A stretch of DNA of 64,000 nucleotides, taken from Caballeronia sp. Lep1P3 (GTDB taxonomy: Bacteria; Pseudomonadota; Gammaproteobacteria; Burkholderiales; Burkholderiaceae). Under the pieces are notes generated by a model that made no database searches, was not told the DNA's origin, and worked only from the letters and a program-made list of their open reading frames with translations. A program made the translations under genes and the position numbers. Positions 49,081 through 57,541 of this stretch are shown piece after piece. Within the stretch, counting starts at the first letter, position 1; each line of letters begins with the position of its first letter. Location: contig NZ_CP084265.1 of assembly GCF_022879595.1 (NCBI RefSeq), positions 2,728,001 to 2,792,000 on the forward strand, written 5' to 3'.

Positions 49081-49977
49081 CTAATCTCCCAAAGGTTGAC
49101 GCTCGCCGCCGCCGCGATGCGCGTCGAGCGCGTGCTTCATGCGGCGCAGCAGCTCGCGGCTTTTGTCGGCCTGTTTGACGGCCAGTTCGGTGACGAGCAG
49201 ATCGAGCGCCATCAACATCGCGTAGCGCGACGACGACGGCTTGTAGATGAAATCCGTTTCGATCGCGATGACGGGAATCAGCCAGTCCGCGAGCGCGCCG
49301 AGCGGCGACGCGGGCGCGGTCAGCGCAATCACGCGCGCGCCGTACTCGCGCGCGAGCCGGCAGCTTTCGACCATCTCGGGCGTTTGCCCCGTCACCGACA
49401 GCGCGACGACGACATGTTCCTTCGAGAGCGTCGCGGCCACCATGCGCTGCAGCAAGCCGTCCTGGTACGACGCCACCGGCCGCCCGAGCCGCACGAGGCG
49501 AAAACGCATTTCGTCGGCGAGCGCGGTCGATCCGCCGCCCATGCCGAACACGTAGATCATCGACGCGGCGGCGAGCGCATCGGCGGCGGGCGCGATCGGC
49601 GCGGCGCAGAGCGCGCCCTGATTCTGCGCGAGCGTGGTTTGCACTTCGTCGAAGATGCGCGCGGCGAGCGAGTCGGGCACGGCGTCGCCGTCGGCCGGAT
49701 CGCGTTTGAGAAAGCGCTGCCCGACCGCCGCGGCCTGCGCGAGCCGCAGCTTCAGTTCGCGCACGTCCTGACAGCCGACCGCCTTCGCGAAGCGCGTGAC
49801 CGTCGCGATGCTGACGTTCGCCTCTTCCGCCAGCGCGCCGATGCTCGCCCGCGACGCGCCCGTGAGATCGTCGAGGATCAGCGCGGCGACTTTGCGCTCG
49901 GCGCTGCGCAATTCCGGCGCGCGTTCGGCAATGCGGGCGACGATATCGAAACTGAGCGGATCGGCATGACTGTTCAT
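49081..49977 (-). CDS. RpiR/MurR-family regulator
   Basis: A 298-residue regulator. N-terminal HTH_6 domain (about 15-90, LAEEANVSIATVTRFAKAVG) and C-terminal SIS sugar-isomerase-like ligand domain (about 130-260, VFGMGGGSTALADEMRFRL). Such regulators usually bind phosphosugars. First gene of the operon with the D-aminoacylase and RidA, divergent from the PLP enzyme. A role in controlling D-amino-acid use is inferred from position. Confidence 0.9.
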   Translation of the reverse strand: MNSHADPLSFDIVARIAERAPELRSAERKVAALILDDLTGASRASIGALAEEANVSIATVTRFAKAVGCQDVRELKLRLAQAAAVGQRFLKRDPADGDAVPDSLAARIFDEVQTTLAQNQGALCAAPIAPAADALAAASMIYVFGMGGGSTALADEMRFRLVRLGRPVASYQDGLLQRMVAATLSKEHVVVALSVTGQTPEMVESCRLAREYGARVIALTAPASPLGALADWLIPVIAIETDFIYKPSSSRYAMLMALDLLVTELAVKQADKSRELLRRMKHALDAHRGGGERQPLGD

Positions 49978-50112
49978 CGGGTTTACGAGAGGCGCGTGTT
50001 ACTAAATAACATTTTATCGACGATGCTACTTTGGGTACTATAGTTCCGTCAACAGGCGCTTGTATCGAGCGCCGACAGAAAGGCATCTATTCGAACGATG
50101 GAGCAGCAGCAC
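49978..50112. promoter_or_regulatory. Divergent promoter/operator region of the D-amino-acid module
   Basis: AT-rich for this genome. It holds GTTAC-TAA-ATAAC-like symmetry at 49998-50010, the palindrome ACTATAGT at 50037-50044, and a weak plus-strand promoter (TTATCG at 50014-50019, TACTAT at 50036-50041, 16-base spacer). These are the likely sites for the RpiR-type regulator, but none is a known consensus. Confidence 0.4.
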
Positions 50113-51387
50113 ATGAAAGTTACAAACTATCAGAGCGCGACGATCGACCCGTTCGGCAAGGGTCTCGGCATGGTGCCGGGCACAGGCATCCAGCTAGGCG
50201 ACGCCGGCCGCCTGCAATGGAACCTGCTCGACGAGGACGTGAGCCTGCCCGCCGCCGTGCTGTACGCGGAACGCATCGAGCACAACCTGAAGTGGATGCA
50301 GGCGTTCGTCGGCGAGTACGGCGTGAAGCTCGCGCCGCACGGCAAGACGACGATGGCGCCGCAGCTCTTTCGCCGACAGCTCGACACCGGCGCCTGGGGC
50401 ATCACGCTCGCGACGGCGCATCAAGTGCGCGCGGCGTATCGCGGCGGCGTGCATCGCATCCTGATGGCCAATCAGCTCGTCGGCAAACGCAACATGGGCA
50501 TGATCGCGGAACTGCTGACCGATCCGAATTTCGAGTTCTTCTGTCTCGTGGATTCGGCGGACGGCGTGGATCAACTCGGCGCGTTCTTTTCGGACGTGCG
50601 CAAGAAGTTGAACGTGCTCGTGGAACTGGGCGTGCCCGGCGGACGCACCGGCGTGCGCGACGATGCGCAGCGCGAAGCGGTACTCGCGGCCATCGCGCGG
50701 TGGCCGGGCGTCATCGAACTGGCGGGCGTGGAGTTGTACGAAGGCGTGCTGCAGGACGAATCGAAGGTGCGCGAATTCCTGAAGAGCGCGGTGGACGTCA
50801 CGCGCAAGCTGATCGCGGAAGGCAGGATCGCGCGCAAGCCGGCCATTCTTTCGGGCGCGGGATCGGCGTGGTACGACGTCGTCGCCGACGAATTCGCCAA
50901 GGCGAACAGCGACGCCATCGAAGTCGTGCTGCGTCCCGGCTGCTATCTGACGCACGACGTCGGCATCTACAAGAAGGCGCAAAACGAAATTTTCGCGCGC
51001 AATCCGATCGCGAAGAAGATGGGGCAGGGTTTGAAGCCCGCGCTGCAGTTGTGGGCCTATGTGCAGTCGATTCCCGAGCCTGACCGCGCGATCATCGGTC
51101 TCGGCAAGCGCGATTCCGCGTTCGATGCCGGCATGCCGGAGCCGGCGAAGCATTATCGGCCCGGCAACGACGCGCCGCGCGACGTGTCAGCGGACGAAGG
51201 CTGGGAGATTTTCGGCCTGATGGATCAGCACGCGTATCTGCGCATCAAGCCGGGCGACGACGTGAAAGTGGGCGACATGATCGCGTTCGACATTTCGCAT
51301 CCGTGCCTCACGTTCGACAAGTGGCGTCAGATTCTCGTCGTGGATCCGAAATATCGCGTGACGGAAGTGATCGAGACGTTCTTCTAA
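50113..51387 (+). CDS. PLP-dependent D-amino-acid deaminase (D-serine dehydratase-like)
   Basis: A 424-residue fold-III PLP enzyme. N-terminal alanine racemase-type barrel with the PLP lysine in LAPHGKTTMAP (K78), and a C-terminal D-serine dehydratase-like domain. DISHPCLTFDKW supplies the His/Cys zinc pair (H396, C398) seen in eukaryotic-type D-serine dehydratase. The related D-threonine aldolases share the fold, so dehydratase versus aldolase is not settled. ATG 50113 has GGAG at 9-base spacing; ATG 50098 does not. Its 3' end overlaps the MarR gene by 4 bases. Confidence 0.87.
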   Translation: MKVTNYQSATIDPFGKGLGMVPGTGIQLGDAGRLQWNLLDEDVSLPAAVLYAERIEHNLKWMQAFVGEYGVKLAPHGKTTMAPQLFRRQLDTGAWGITLATAHQVRAAYRGGVHRILMANQLVGKRNMGMIAELLTDPNFEFFCLVDSADGVDQLGAFFSDVRKKLNVLVELGVPGGRTGVRDDAQREAVLAAIARWPGVIELAGVELYEGVLQDESKVREFLKSAVDVTRKLIAEGRIARKPAILSGAGSAWYDVVADEFAKANSDAIEVVLRPGCYLTHDVGIYKKAQNEIFARNPIAKKMGQGLKPALQLWAYVQSIPEPDRAIIGLGKRDSAFDAGMPEPAKHYRPGNDAPRDVSADEGWEIFGLMDQHAYLRIKPGDDVKVGDMIAFDISHPCLTFDKWRQILVVDPKYRVTEVIETFF

Positions 51388-51848
51388 GCCTTGTCGCCGA
51401 CGGTGGCCGCCGCGTTCGCCGCGGCCACTTCCTGAATGCGCGCTTCGAGCATGTGCAGCGCGCCCGAGAGCGCCTCGATGGCGTCGTCGGGCATCGCGGC
51501 CATCGTGTCGTGCAGGAACGCATTGCGGCGCGGCAGGCTTTCTTCGGCGGCGGCGCGGCCTTGCGCCGTCAGCGCGACGTTGGACACGCGATTGTCGCGC
51601 GCATCGACGCTGCGCACGACCCAGCCGAGCGCTTCCAGCGTCTTCAACTGGCGCGTGAGCGCGCCGGGATCGACGCGCAAACGCTCGACGAGCGTCTTCT
51701 GCGAGACCACGCCCGCGCGCTCGTGCAGCGCGAGCAGGATGCGCCAGCGCGGCATCGGCTGGCCGACCGCCGATTCGAACGCCGACATGAACGCGCGATA
51801 CGTGCGCCCGAACTGTTGCACCACGGCGATACGGTCCTGTTCGTTCAT
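51384..51848 (-). CDS. MarR-family regulator
   Basis: A 154-residue winged-helix regulator. The DNA-binding core is about 30-110, with QKTLVERLRVDPGALTRQLK (recognition helix) and the wing RSVDARDNRVSNVALTAQG. Start taken at ATG 51848, preceded by GGAAG; ATG 51875 is also possible. Directly downstream of the exporter gene, probably one transcript, a common setting for MarR control of efflux. Convergent overlap with the PLP enzyme gene. Confidence 0.87.
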   Translation of the reverse strand: MNEQDRIAVVQQFGRTYRAFMSAFESAVGQPMPRWRILLALHERAGVVSQKTLVERLRVDPGALTRQLKTLEALGWVVRSVDARDNRVSNVALTAQGRAAAEESLPRRNAFLHDTMAAMPDDAIEALSGALHMLEARIQEVAAANAAATVGDKA

Positions 51849-51880
51849 GTCAGGGCTTCCATCTTTCGCTTTCATCTTTC

Positions 51881-53476
51881 TCACTCGGCGAGGATGACCG
51901 GTTCCTGCGGTCCTTTCAAGCGAACCGGCGGCACCCGGCGCGACTGCCACACCGAAATCACCGCGACCACCGCGGCAACCGCGAGACCGATGTGAATGGC
52001 GGCGACGAGCGCCTCGCGCGCCGCTTCGAGCAGCAGCGCGCCGTCATGACCCGCCGCCGCGAGCTGCGCGAGCAGCGTCTGTTGCCCTTCGTGATTGATG
52101 AGGATCTGCGGATCGGAGAGATCGCCGAACCAGCGCGTCGCGTGGTCCTTTTCCAGCGCGAGGCTCACGCCGCTCGCATAAAGATGGCTCACGAGCGTGC
52201 CGGTGAGCGCGGTGCCGATCATCCCGCCGATCATGCGCAGCGATTGCAGGAGCGCCGTCGCGATGCCGAGATGCTGGCGGCCCGCCGTCTGCTGCGCGAA
52301 CACGGTGAGGTTCGGCATGACGAAGCCGAGTCCGAGCCCGCCGAGCAGCATGAACACGAGCAGCAGCCCGCGCGGCATCGCGTGCGTGGCGATCACCACG
52401 CCGAGACACGACACGGCGAGGCAGGCGAAGCCGATATAGAGCATCGGATTCGCGTTCGGCAGACGCGTGACGATGCGCCCGTTCAGGATGCTGCCGATCG
52501 TGATGAACACGACGAGCGGCGTAATCATCATGCCCGCGTCTTTCGGCGACATCCCGAAGCCGCCCTGAAAGAGCAGCGGCGCATAGAAAAGCAGCGAGAA
52601 CATCGTGAAGCCGCCGAGCATCGCGAGCGTGAAAAGCGCAGCCAGGCTCTGATTGCGGAACATGTCGATGGGAAGGATCGCGTAGTCGCAGCGCATCTCC
52701 CATTTCCAGAGCGCGTAGCCAGCGATGACGCTCGCCGCCAGCAAGGCGATGCTCTCGGGACCGAGGCCGTGCTTCGGCAACAATTCGACGAACAATTGCA
52801 GCGCGCCGAGCGCGATGGCGATCAGGGCGGCGCCCGGCCAGTCGAGACGCATCTTGCCTTCGTGCGCGACGTGCCTCAGATGCGGCAGAAAGCGCCACAC
52901 GAAAAAGAGCGACAGCACGCCGACCGGCAGATTGACGTAGAACACTGAACGCCAGCCGTAATACTGCGTGAGAATGCCGCCGAGCGACGGCCCGACCGCA
53001 TTTGCGATGCCGAACGCGGAACTCATCAGCACTTGCCAGCGCAGACGCACGACGTTGTCGGGGAAGAGATCCGCGATGCACGCGAACGCCGTGCCGACGA
53101 GCATCCCGCCGCCGATGCCCTGCAAGCCGCGCGCGAGCACGAGGAACATCATGCTGTTGGCGAGCCCGCACAGCACCGAGGCGACCGTGAACACGACGAT
53201 CGACGCGATCACGAAGGGCTTGCGGCCGTAGTAATCGCCGAGCCGCCCGAAAATGGGCACGGTGATGACGGATGTCAGAAGATAGGAAGTCGCCACCCAC
53301 GCGTAGAGGTCGAAGCCCCTAAGCTCGGCGACGATAGTCGGCAGCGCGGTGCCGACGACCGTTTGGTCGAGTGCGACCAGCATGGTGACGAAGGAAATGC
53401 CCAGCATCGCCATGAGGGACTCGCGAAACGGCAGAACTTGCCCGCTCGAATGATGCGCGGCTGTATGAACGGCCAT
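51881..53476 (-). CDS. MFS drug exporter (DHA2/EmrB type, 14 helices)
   Basis: Inner-membrane proton-driven exporter of about 531 residues. MLVALDQTVVGTALPTI at helix 1, GRLGDYYGRKPF in loop 2-3 and LQGIGGGMLVG are DHA2 signatures. Hydrophobicity suggests 14 helices. A soluble loop near the end (HEGQQTLLAQLAAAGHDG) is also usual. Start taken at ATG 53476; upstream in-frame codons lie across the operator. Followed by the MarR gene. Substrate unknown. Confidence 0.87.
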   Translation of the reverse strand: MAVHTAAHHSSGQVLPFRESLMAMLGISFVTMLVALDQTVVGTALPTIVAELRGFDLYAWVATSYLLTSVITVPIFGRLGDYYGRKPFVIASIVVFTVASVLCGLANSMMFLVLARGLQGIGGGMLVGTAFACIADLFPDNVVRLRWQVLMSSAFGIANAVGPSLGGILTQYYGWRSVFYVNLPVGVLSLFFVWRFLPHLRHVAHEGKMRLDWPGAALIAIALGALQLFVELLPKHGLGPESIALLAASVIAGYALWKWEMRCDYAILPIDMFRNQSLAALFTLAMLGGFTMFSLLFYAPLLFQGGFGMSPKDAGMMITPLVVFITIGSILNGRIVTRLPNANPMLYIGFACLAVSCLGVVIATHAMPRGLLLVFMLLGGLGLGFVMPNLTVFAQQTAGRQHLGIATALLQSLRMIGGMIGTALTGTLVSHLYASGVSLALEKDHATRWFGDLSDPQILINHEGQQTLLAQLAAAGHDGALLLEAAREALVAAIHIGLAVAAVVAVISVWQSRRVPPVRLKGPQEPVILAE

Positions 53477-53494
53477 CTTTTGTAGACGCAATGA

Positions 53495-53506
53495 TTGACT
53501 AGTCAA
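53495..53506. promoter_or_regulatory. MarR-type operator TTGACTAGTCAA
   Basis: Perfect 12-base palindrome 18 bases upstream of the exporter ATG. It sits just downstream of an extended -10 element, where bound repressor would block transcription. The MarR gene in the same operon is the obvious candidate protein. Confidence 0.6.
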
Positions 53507-53516
53507 CGGAAAGTGA

Positions 53517-53525
53517 ATCATAGCA
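53517..53525 (-). promoter_or_regulatory. Extended -10 promoter of the exporter-marR operon
   Basis: Minus strand TGCTATGAT, an extended -10 (TGnTATGAT). The -35 is weak. Transcription would start near 53510, next to the palindrome. Confidence 0.45.
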
Positions 53526-53582
53526 CGCTGTTGCGCTCTAAGTTGCGTGGTCAATCACTCATTCCGGATCAAGAAACAAAGC

Positions 53583-54431
53583 ATGGAACCGACGCCCATC
53601 ATCACTTCGCCGCTCACGCCCGAGGACTTCGCCGCCCTCTCCCGCGCCAAGGAAGCGCTCGAAAGCCCGTCGCTGACGATGAAGCTCGCGAGCGTCATCG
53701 GCGCGCCGATTGAAAAACTGATGGGCCGCCTGCCCGGTGCCGCGCAGGAAAAGGTCGACGAGGCCACGCAGCTCGCGCTGCGAAAGTGCCTGCAGCTCGC
53801 GCTGCGCACGCTCGGCAAAGGCGCGCCCGCCGATTCGCTGCTCGCGCCGCCGCCCGACAAGCCCAGCAATTTCCTGCACAAGCTGGCCGTCGCGACGACC
53901 GGCGCGGCGGGTGGCGCGTTCGGACTGCTCGCGCTTCCGGTCGAATTGCCTGTCACGACGACGCTCATGTTTCGCTCGATTTGCGACATCGCGCGCAGCG
54001 AGGGCGAGGACGTGCATCGCGTGGAAACGCAGCTTCAGTGCATGATGGTGCTCGGCATGGGCGGCACGCGTCGCGACGACGACAACGCCGACCTCGGCTA
54101 CTTCATCGTGCGCGGCGCGCTCGCGCAATCGGTGTCGCGCGCGACGACCGAGATCACGGCGAAGGGACTTGGCGGCCACGGATCGACGGCGCTCCTCAAG
54201 TTTCTCCAGACCATCGCCTCGCGCTTCTCCGTGCAGGTCAGCGAACAGGTCGCCGCCAAGTCGATTCCGGCCATCGGCGCGGTGCTGGGCGCGATGGTCA
54301 ACACGGTGTTCATCGACCATTTCCAGCAGATGGCGCACGGACACTTCACCGTGCGGCGCCTGGAACGCCAGTACGGGACGGCGGCGGTCGAGCGCGCGTA
54401 TCAGACGATCGAGGTGATGGGCGCGCGATGA
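53583..54431 (+). CDS. EcsC family protein
   Basis: A 282-residue protein of the EcsC family, function poorly known. The family core is TGAAGGAFGLLALPVELPVT (moderately hydrophobic) then MFRSICDIARSEGED, with a C-terminal GAVLGAMVNTVFIDHFQQMA. Start at ATG 53583; a GTG at 53547 is less likely. Divergent from the exporter gene. Its last 31 bases overlap the 3' end of the esterase gene on the other strand. Confidence 0.85.
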   Translation: MEPTPIITSPLTPEDFAALSRAKEALESPSLTMKLASVIGAPIEKLMGRLPGAAQEKVDEATQLALRKCLQLALRTLGKGAPADSLLAPPPDKPSNFLHKLAVATTGAAGGAFGLLALPVELPVTTTLMFRSICDIARSEGEDVHRVETQLQCMMVLGMGGTRRDDDNADLGYFIVRGALAQSVSRATTEITAKGLGGHGSTALLKFLQTIASRFSVQVSEQVAAKSIPAIGAVLGAMVNTVFIDHFQQMAHGHFTVRRLERQYGTAAVERAYQTIEVMGAR

Positions 54432-55324
54432 TCGCGTGCCGGCGCGGTGGCGACTTCGCCGATGAAGCGCCCCGCGAGCGCGAGCGCCTCGCGCGCCTCG
54501 GGCATGAACGGCGCCCATATCTGGAAGATGTGCGGCACGTTGCGCCACAGTTGCAACTCGGCGCGAACGCCCGCCGCGCGCGCTTTTTCGACGACGCGAG
54601 TGGAGTCGTCGAGCAGCAATTCGGTATCGCCCGCCTGAATCAGCAGCGGCGGCAAGCCGTCGAAACGGCCGAAGAGCGGCGACGCGTAGGGATGCGTGGC
54701 GTCGGCATCGCCGAGATATTGCGCAGCGACCTGCGGAAACACTGCGGCGTGGAACATGGGATCGCGGCCCTCGTTCGTCCGCATCGACGCGCCGCTGCAC
54801 GTCAGATCCGTCCACGGAGAGAAAAGCACGCCGCCTGCGGGAAGCGGGTCGCCCGCATCGCGCAGCGCGACCAACGTGGCGAGCGCGAGACCGCCGCCGG
54901 CTGAATCCCCGGCGATGATCGTGGCTTCGGGCGCGATGCCATCGGCGAGCAACGCGCGATAGGCGGCGACGGCGTCATCCACGGCGGCGGGAAAGCGGTG
55001 CTCGGGCGCGAGGCGGTAATCGAGCGAGAAGACGTTCGCCCGCGCGCGCACCGCGAGTCCGAAGCTGATCGCGCGATGACTGCGCGGCGAGCAGAAGTAA
55101 TAGCCGCCGCCGTGCAAGTACAGAATCGTCCGGCGCGATGTGGCGTTGCGCAGCCATTCGCCGTCATCGCCGGTCTGAAGACGCCAGCCATCGGGCACGC
55201 CCGGCGACCATAAGCGACGCGACGTGTACGCGCGGGCTCGCCCGACGTCGAGTTCGGGCTTGGCCGTCTCCGGGCGCATGCGGCGCCGCACTGCCCAGCA
55301 CGCGAGCGCGCTTTGCCAGCTCAT
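54401..55324 (-). CDS. Alpha/beta hydrolase (hormone-sensitive lipase family)
   Basis: A 307-residue esterase. Oxyanion-hole HGGG (71-74), nucleophile elbow GDSAGGG (S141), histidine in NVPHIFQ (H264). The acid is in GDTELLLDDS, either E234 or D238. The N terminus has no convincing signal peptide, so it is probably cytoplasmic. Substrate unknown. Upstream of it on the same strand lies the CHRD gene. Confidence 0.87.
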   Translation of the reverse strand: MSWQSALACWAVRRRMRPETAKPELDVGRARAYTSRRLWSPGVPDGWRLQTGDDGEWLRNATSRRTILYLHGGGYYFCSPRSHRAISFGLAVRARANVFSLDYRLAPEHRFPAAVDDAVAAYRALLADGIAPEATIIAGDSAGGGLALATLVALRDAGDPLPAGGVLFSPWTDLTCSGASMRTNEGRDPMFHAAVFPQVAAQYLGDADATHPYASPLFGRFDGLPPLLIQAGDTELLLDDSTRVVEKARAAGVRAELQLWRNVPHIFQIWAPFMPEAREALALAGRFIGEVATAPARDHRAPITSIV

Positions 55325-55337
55325 CGTTCGCTGGAGC

Positions 55338-55778
55338 CTAGTTGGACGGCATCACCTGACCGCGAATCTCCCCGGTCGGGTTCTCCTGCGTATGAATATT
55401 GAAGTACCACTGGCCGCCCATCAGATCGGCGACTTGCTGCTCGGTAAGCGTCGCCCGACCTTTCATCGGGCTCGCGAGCGCGCGCTTGTCGACGGGAACC
55501 TGCACCTTTGCGTTCTGGCCGACGGGCGCCGGGCCGTGGAAGTGCGCCATCGTGACGGGACCGGAGAGGTCGGCGTAGGTCGCGGTCCACGTCAGGACCT
55601 TGCTGTCGGTGTCGAAGGTGGCGTCGAGCGTGCCGTGTCCCTTGCTGACGCGCGGCGGAACTTCGCTCGATGGCTGAAGGTTGGCTTTCAGCGCGACGGT
55701 GTCGGCGTGAGCGGCGTTCGAGCCGAGAAGCGCGAGGATGAATGCTGCGGTTACTACTGGACTGCGCGTCGAGATCAT
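55338..55778 (-). CDS. Secreted CHRD-domain protein
   Basis: A 146-residue exported protein with a signal peptide (cleavage after AHA near residue 25). One CHRD domain follows: SSEVPPRVSKGHGTLDATFD, then VTMAHFHGPAPVGQNAKVQV and WYFNIHTQENPTGEIRGQV. The domain was named from chordin; its bacterial role is unknown. The two histidines of AHFHGP are conserved. AGGAG precedes the ATG. 13 bases before the esterase gene, possibly one transcript. Confidence 0.88.
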   Translation of the reverse strand: MISTRSPVVTAAFILALLGSNAAHADTVALKANLQPSSEVPPRVSKGHGTLDATFDTDSKVLTWTATYADLSGPVTMAHFHGPAPVGQNAKVQVPVDKRALASPMKGRATLTEQQVADLMGGQWYFNIHTQENPTGEIRGQVMPSN

Positions 55779-55893
55779 TCCCGGTCTCCTTTTTCTCGCG
55801 AGCCGGCGCGGTGGGGATGCGTTGGTCGCATCGTGAATGGTAGTGCATCCGGATGGGAGGCGCAGTTCGCTGCTTCCTCGACCGGTAAACGCA

Positions 55894-55919
55894 GAAAGGG
55901 CGCCTTGCGGCGCCCTTTC
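55894..55919 (-). terminator. Terminator of the porin gene
   Basis: GAAAGGGCGCC paired with GGCGCCCTTTC, loop TTGC, about 40 bases past the porin stop. It ends in TTTC on the minus strand. Confidence 0.65.
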
Positions 55920-55958
55920 CTTGCTAGCTTGCTACGGCTTGGTACTGCTTAAGCCGAT

Positions 55959-57107
55959 TTAGAAGCGGTGACGGATACCGGTCGTCACGAGAAGCTGACG
56001 GCTGCTCGACGAGGGGCCGGTCGCGCCGTTGATGCTTGCCACCGGATACTGTCCTTCCGGCAGACCGCTGGCGATTTGCATCACGCCTTCAGCATAGATG
56101 TCCGTGCGCTTCGACAGTGCGTAGTCCGTTTGCAGACCGAATTGGTGATAACGGACGCGGGTCGATTCCAGCGAATTGTTGGTCTTCGCGTTCGTGAACG
56201 TGTACGCAGCACCCAGCGACAACGCCGGCGTCATTGCATAGCGAGCGTTGAGTTCGTAGTTGTTGACGATGTTGGAGAAGTCGTACAACGCGTTGTTGTT
56301 GTCTTCGCGAGTCTGCGTCCACAACAGACCAAACGTCATCGCGCCAGCCGAGAAGCTGCCGCCTGCGCCGAACGTGCGCAGACGTTCGGTCGACATGAAG
56401 GCGGAGGTAAGCGGCGTCGCGACGTCTTCCGTAATCGCTCCGTCACCGTTTGCATTCAGGCCGTTTGCCTGCGTATAAGCTGCGCCGACCTTGAACGGAC
56501 CGTTCGCGTAACCAGCGCCCAGGCTGTATGCACGGTTGTCCGCGAAGCCACCGGACGTGTTCGAGAACGCGTAAGCGCCGGCGAACGACAGACCTGCGTA
56601 GTTAGCGCTGACGAACTTCACCGAGTTGTTGACACGGAAAGCGTCGCCATCGAGGTTGTCCAGGTCGCCCGGGTGAGCGAAGTACTTGCCGCCCCAGGTA
56701 CCCGTTGCGCTTACCGGGCCGAGGTAATCCGCCACGGCGTCCGTCTGACGGCCCAGCGTCACCGTGCCGGCTTGCGTCGACAGACCGACATAGGCTTGGC
56801 GACCGAACATGCGGCCATCGGTGCTCTTTCCGTTTGCAACGTCGAAACCGCTTTCCAGGCGGAAAATCGCCTTCATGCCGCCGCCCAGATCTTCGGCGCC
56901 GCGCAGGCCCCAACGGCTCATTTGGGCGTTGCCGCCGCTCATGCTCCACGAGTTGTTCTTGTAGTGGTCGGCATCAATCGGTGCCTGAACGTTGTTCACA
57001 TACGTGAAGCCCGCATCGACCAGGCCATACAGCGTAACGCTGCTCTGCGCGCTGGCAGCGGTCGCAAACGATGCAGCCACGGCCGCTACAATCAGAGTCT
57101 TTTTCAT
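55959..57107 (-). CDS. Gram-negative porin (OmpC-like, Porin_4)
   Basis: Outer-membrane trimeric porin, 382 residues. Signal peptide MKKTLIVAAVAAS... cleaved after ASA near residue 20. The mature start SSVTLYGLVDAGFTYVNN and SRWGLRGAEDLGGGMKAIFR are typical of Burkholderiales porins. The chain ends in phenylalanine (GIRHRF), the usual BAM signal. AAGGA precedes the ATG. Divergent from a LysR gene across a 434-base gap. Confidence 0.94.
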   Translation of the reverse strand: MKKTLIVAAVAASFATAASAQSSVTLYGLVDAGFTYVNNVQAPIDADHYKNNSWSMSGGNAQMSRWGLRGAEDLGGGMKAIFRLESGFDVANGKSTDGRMFGRQAYVGLSTQAGTVTLGRQTDAVADYLGPVSATGTWGGKYFAHPGDLDNLDGDAFRVNNSVKFVSANYAGLSFAGAYAFSNTSGGFADNRAYSLGAGYANGPFKVGAAYTQANGLNANGDGAITEDVATPLTSAFMSTERLRTFGAGGSFSAGAMTFGLLWTQTREDNNNALYDFSNIVNNYELNARYAMTPALSLGAAYTFTNAKTNNSLESTRVRYHQFGLQTDYALSKRTDIYAEGVMQIASGLPEGQYPVASINGATGPSSSSRQLLVTTGIRHRF

Positions 57108-57541
57108 GTGTGTTCCTTTGAAAGAGTCGTATGACTCGATAGGGTTGCTCGCGGCGTCACGACATCTCGGGATCGACTCCCTTCGTATGCCTTTCGCCGA
57201 TATTCGGCAGCCCAAAGTTTATGGCCCGCCTTTTTGCAGCCACCACCCCACGAACACACAAAAATATTTTCGAAAAATTCGAAAAGTGCAATTTCAATAT
57301 GAGTAAACGCTTAGGCCGCCTGCACTTACCGCAGCGGTGAAATCTTGCCTCGCTCACGCGATCGCCCTGCGAGTTGCGGACATGCGACAGTGGTCTCATA
57401 ACCACACGCCGTCACAGTCGGACTGCTCCGATTACCTTGCTCGACGGACACCATTAACATCGCGCACGCGAGAGCGACGCTGTCTGCGCTCCATCCATCA
57501 AGCAAAGAGCGCCGTCCATCGCTCGCAAGGTTGTCCGTAAC
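57108..57541. promoter_or_regulatory. 434-base divergent region between porin and LysR genes
   Basis: No gene seen. On the minus strand TTGCAC followed 17 bases later by AATATT is a possible porin promoter. Inside it lies the inverted repeat TTTTCGAA-AAA-TTCGAAAA (57267-57285). In the porin 5' leader GAGTC-GTAT-GACTC (57124-57137) could fold near the ribosome site. Confidence 0.4.

Noticed and set aside
57124..57137. GAGTC-GTAT-GACTC in the porin leader as a riboswitch or operator
   Set aside because: Only a 5-bp stem; too short to claim more than a possible local hairpin.
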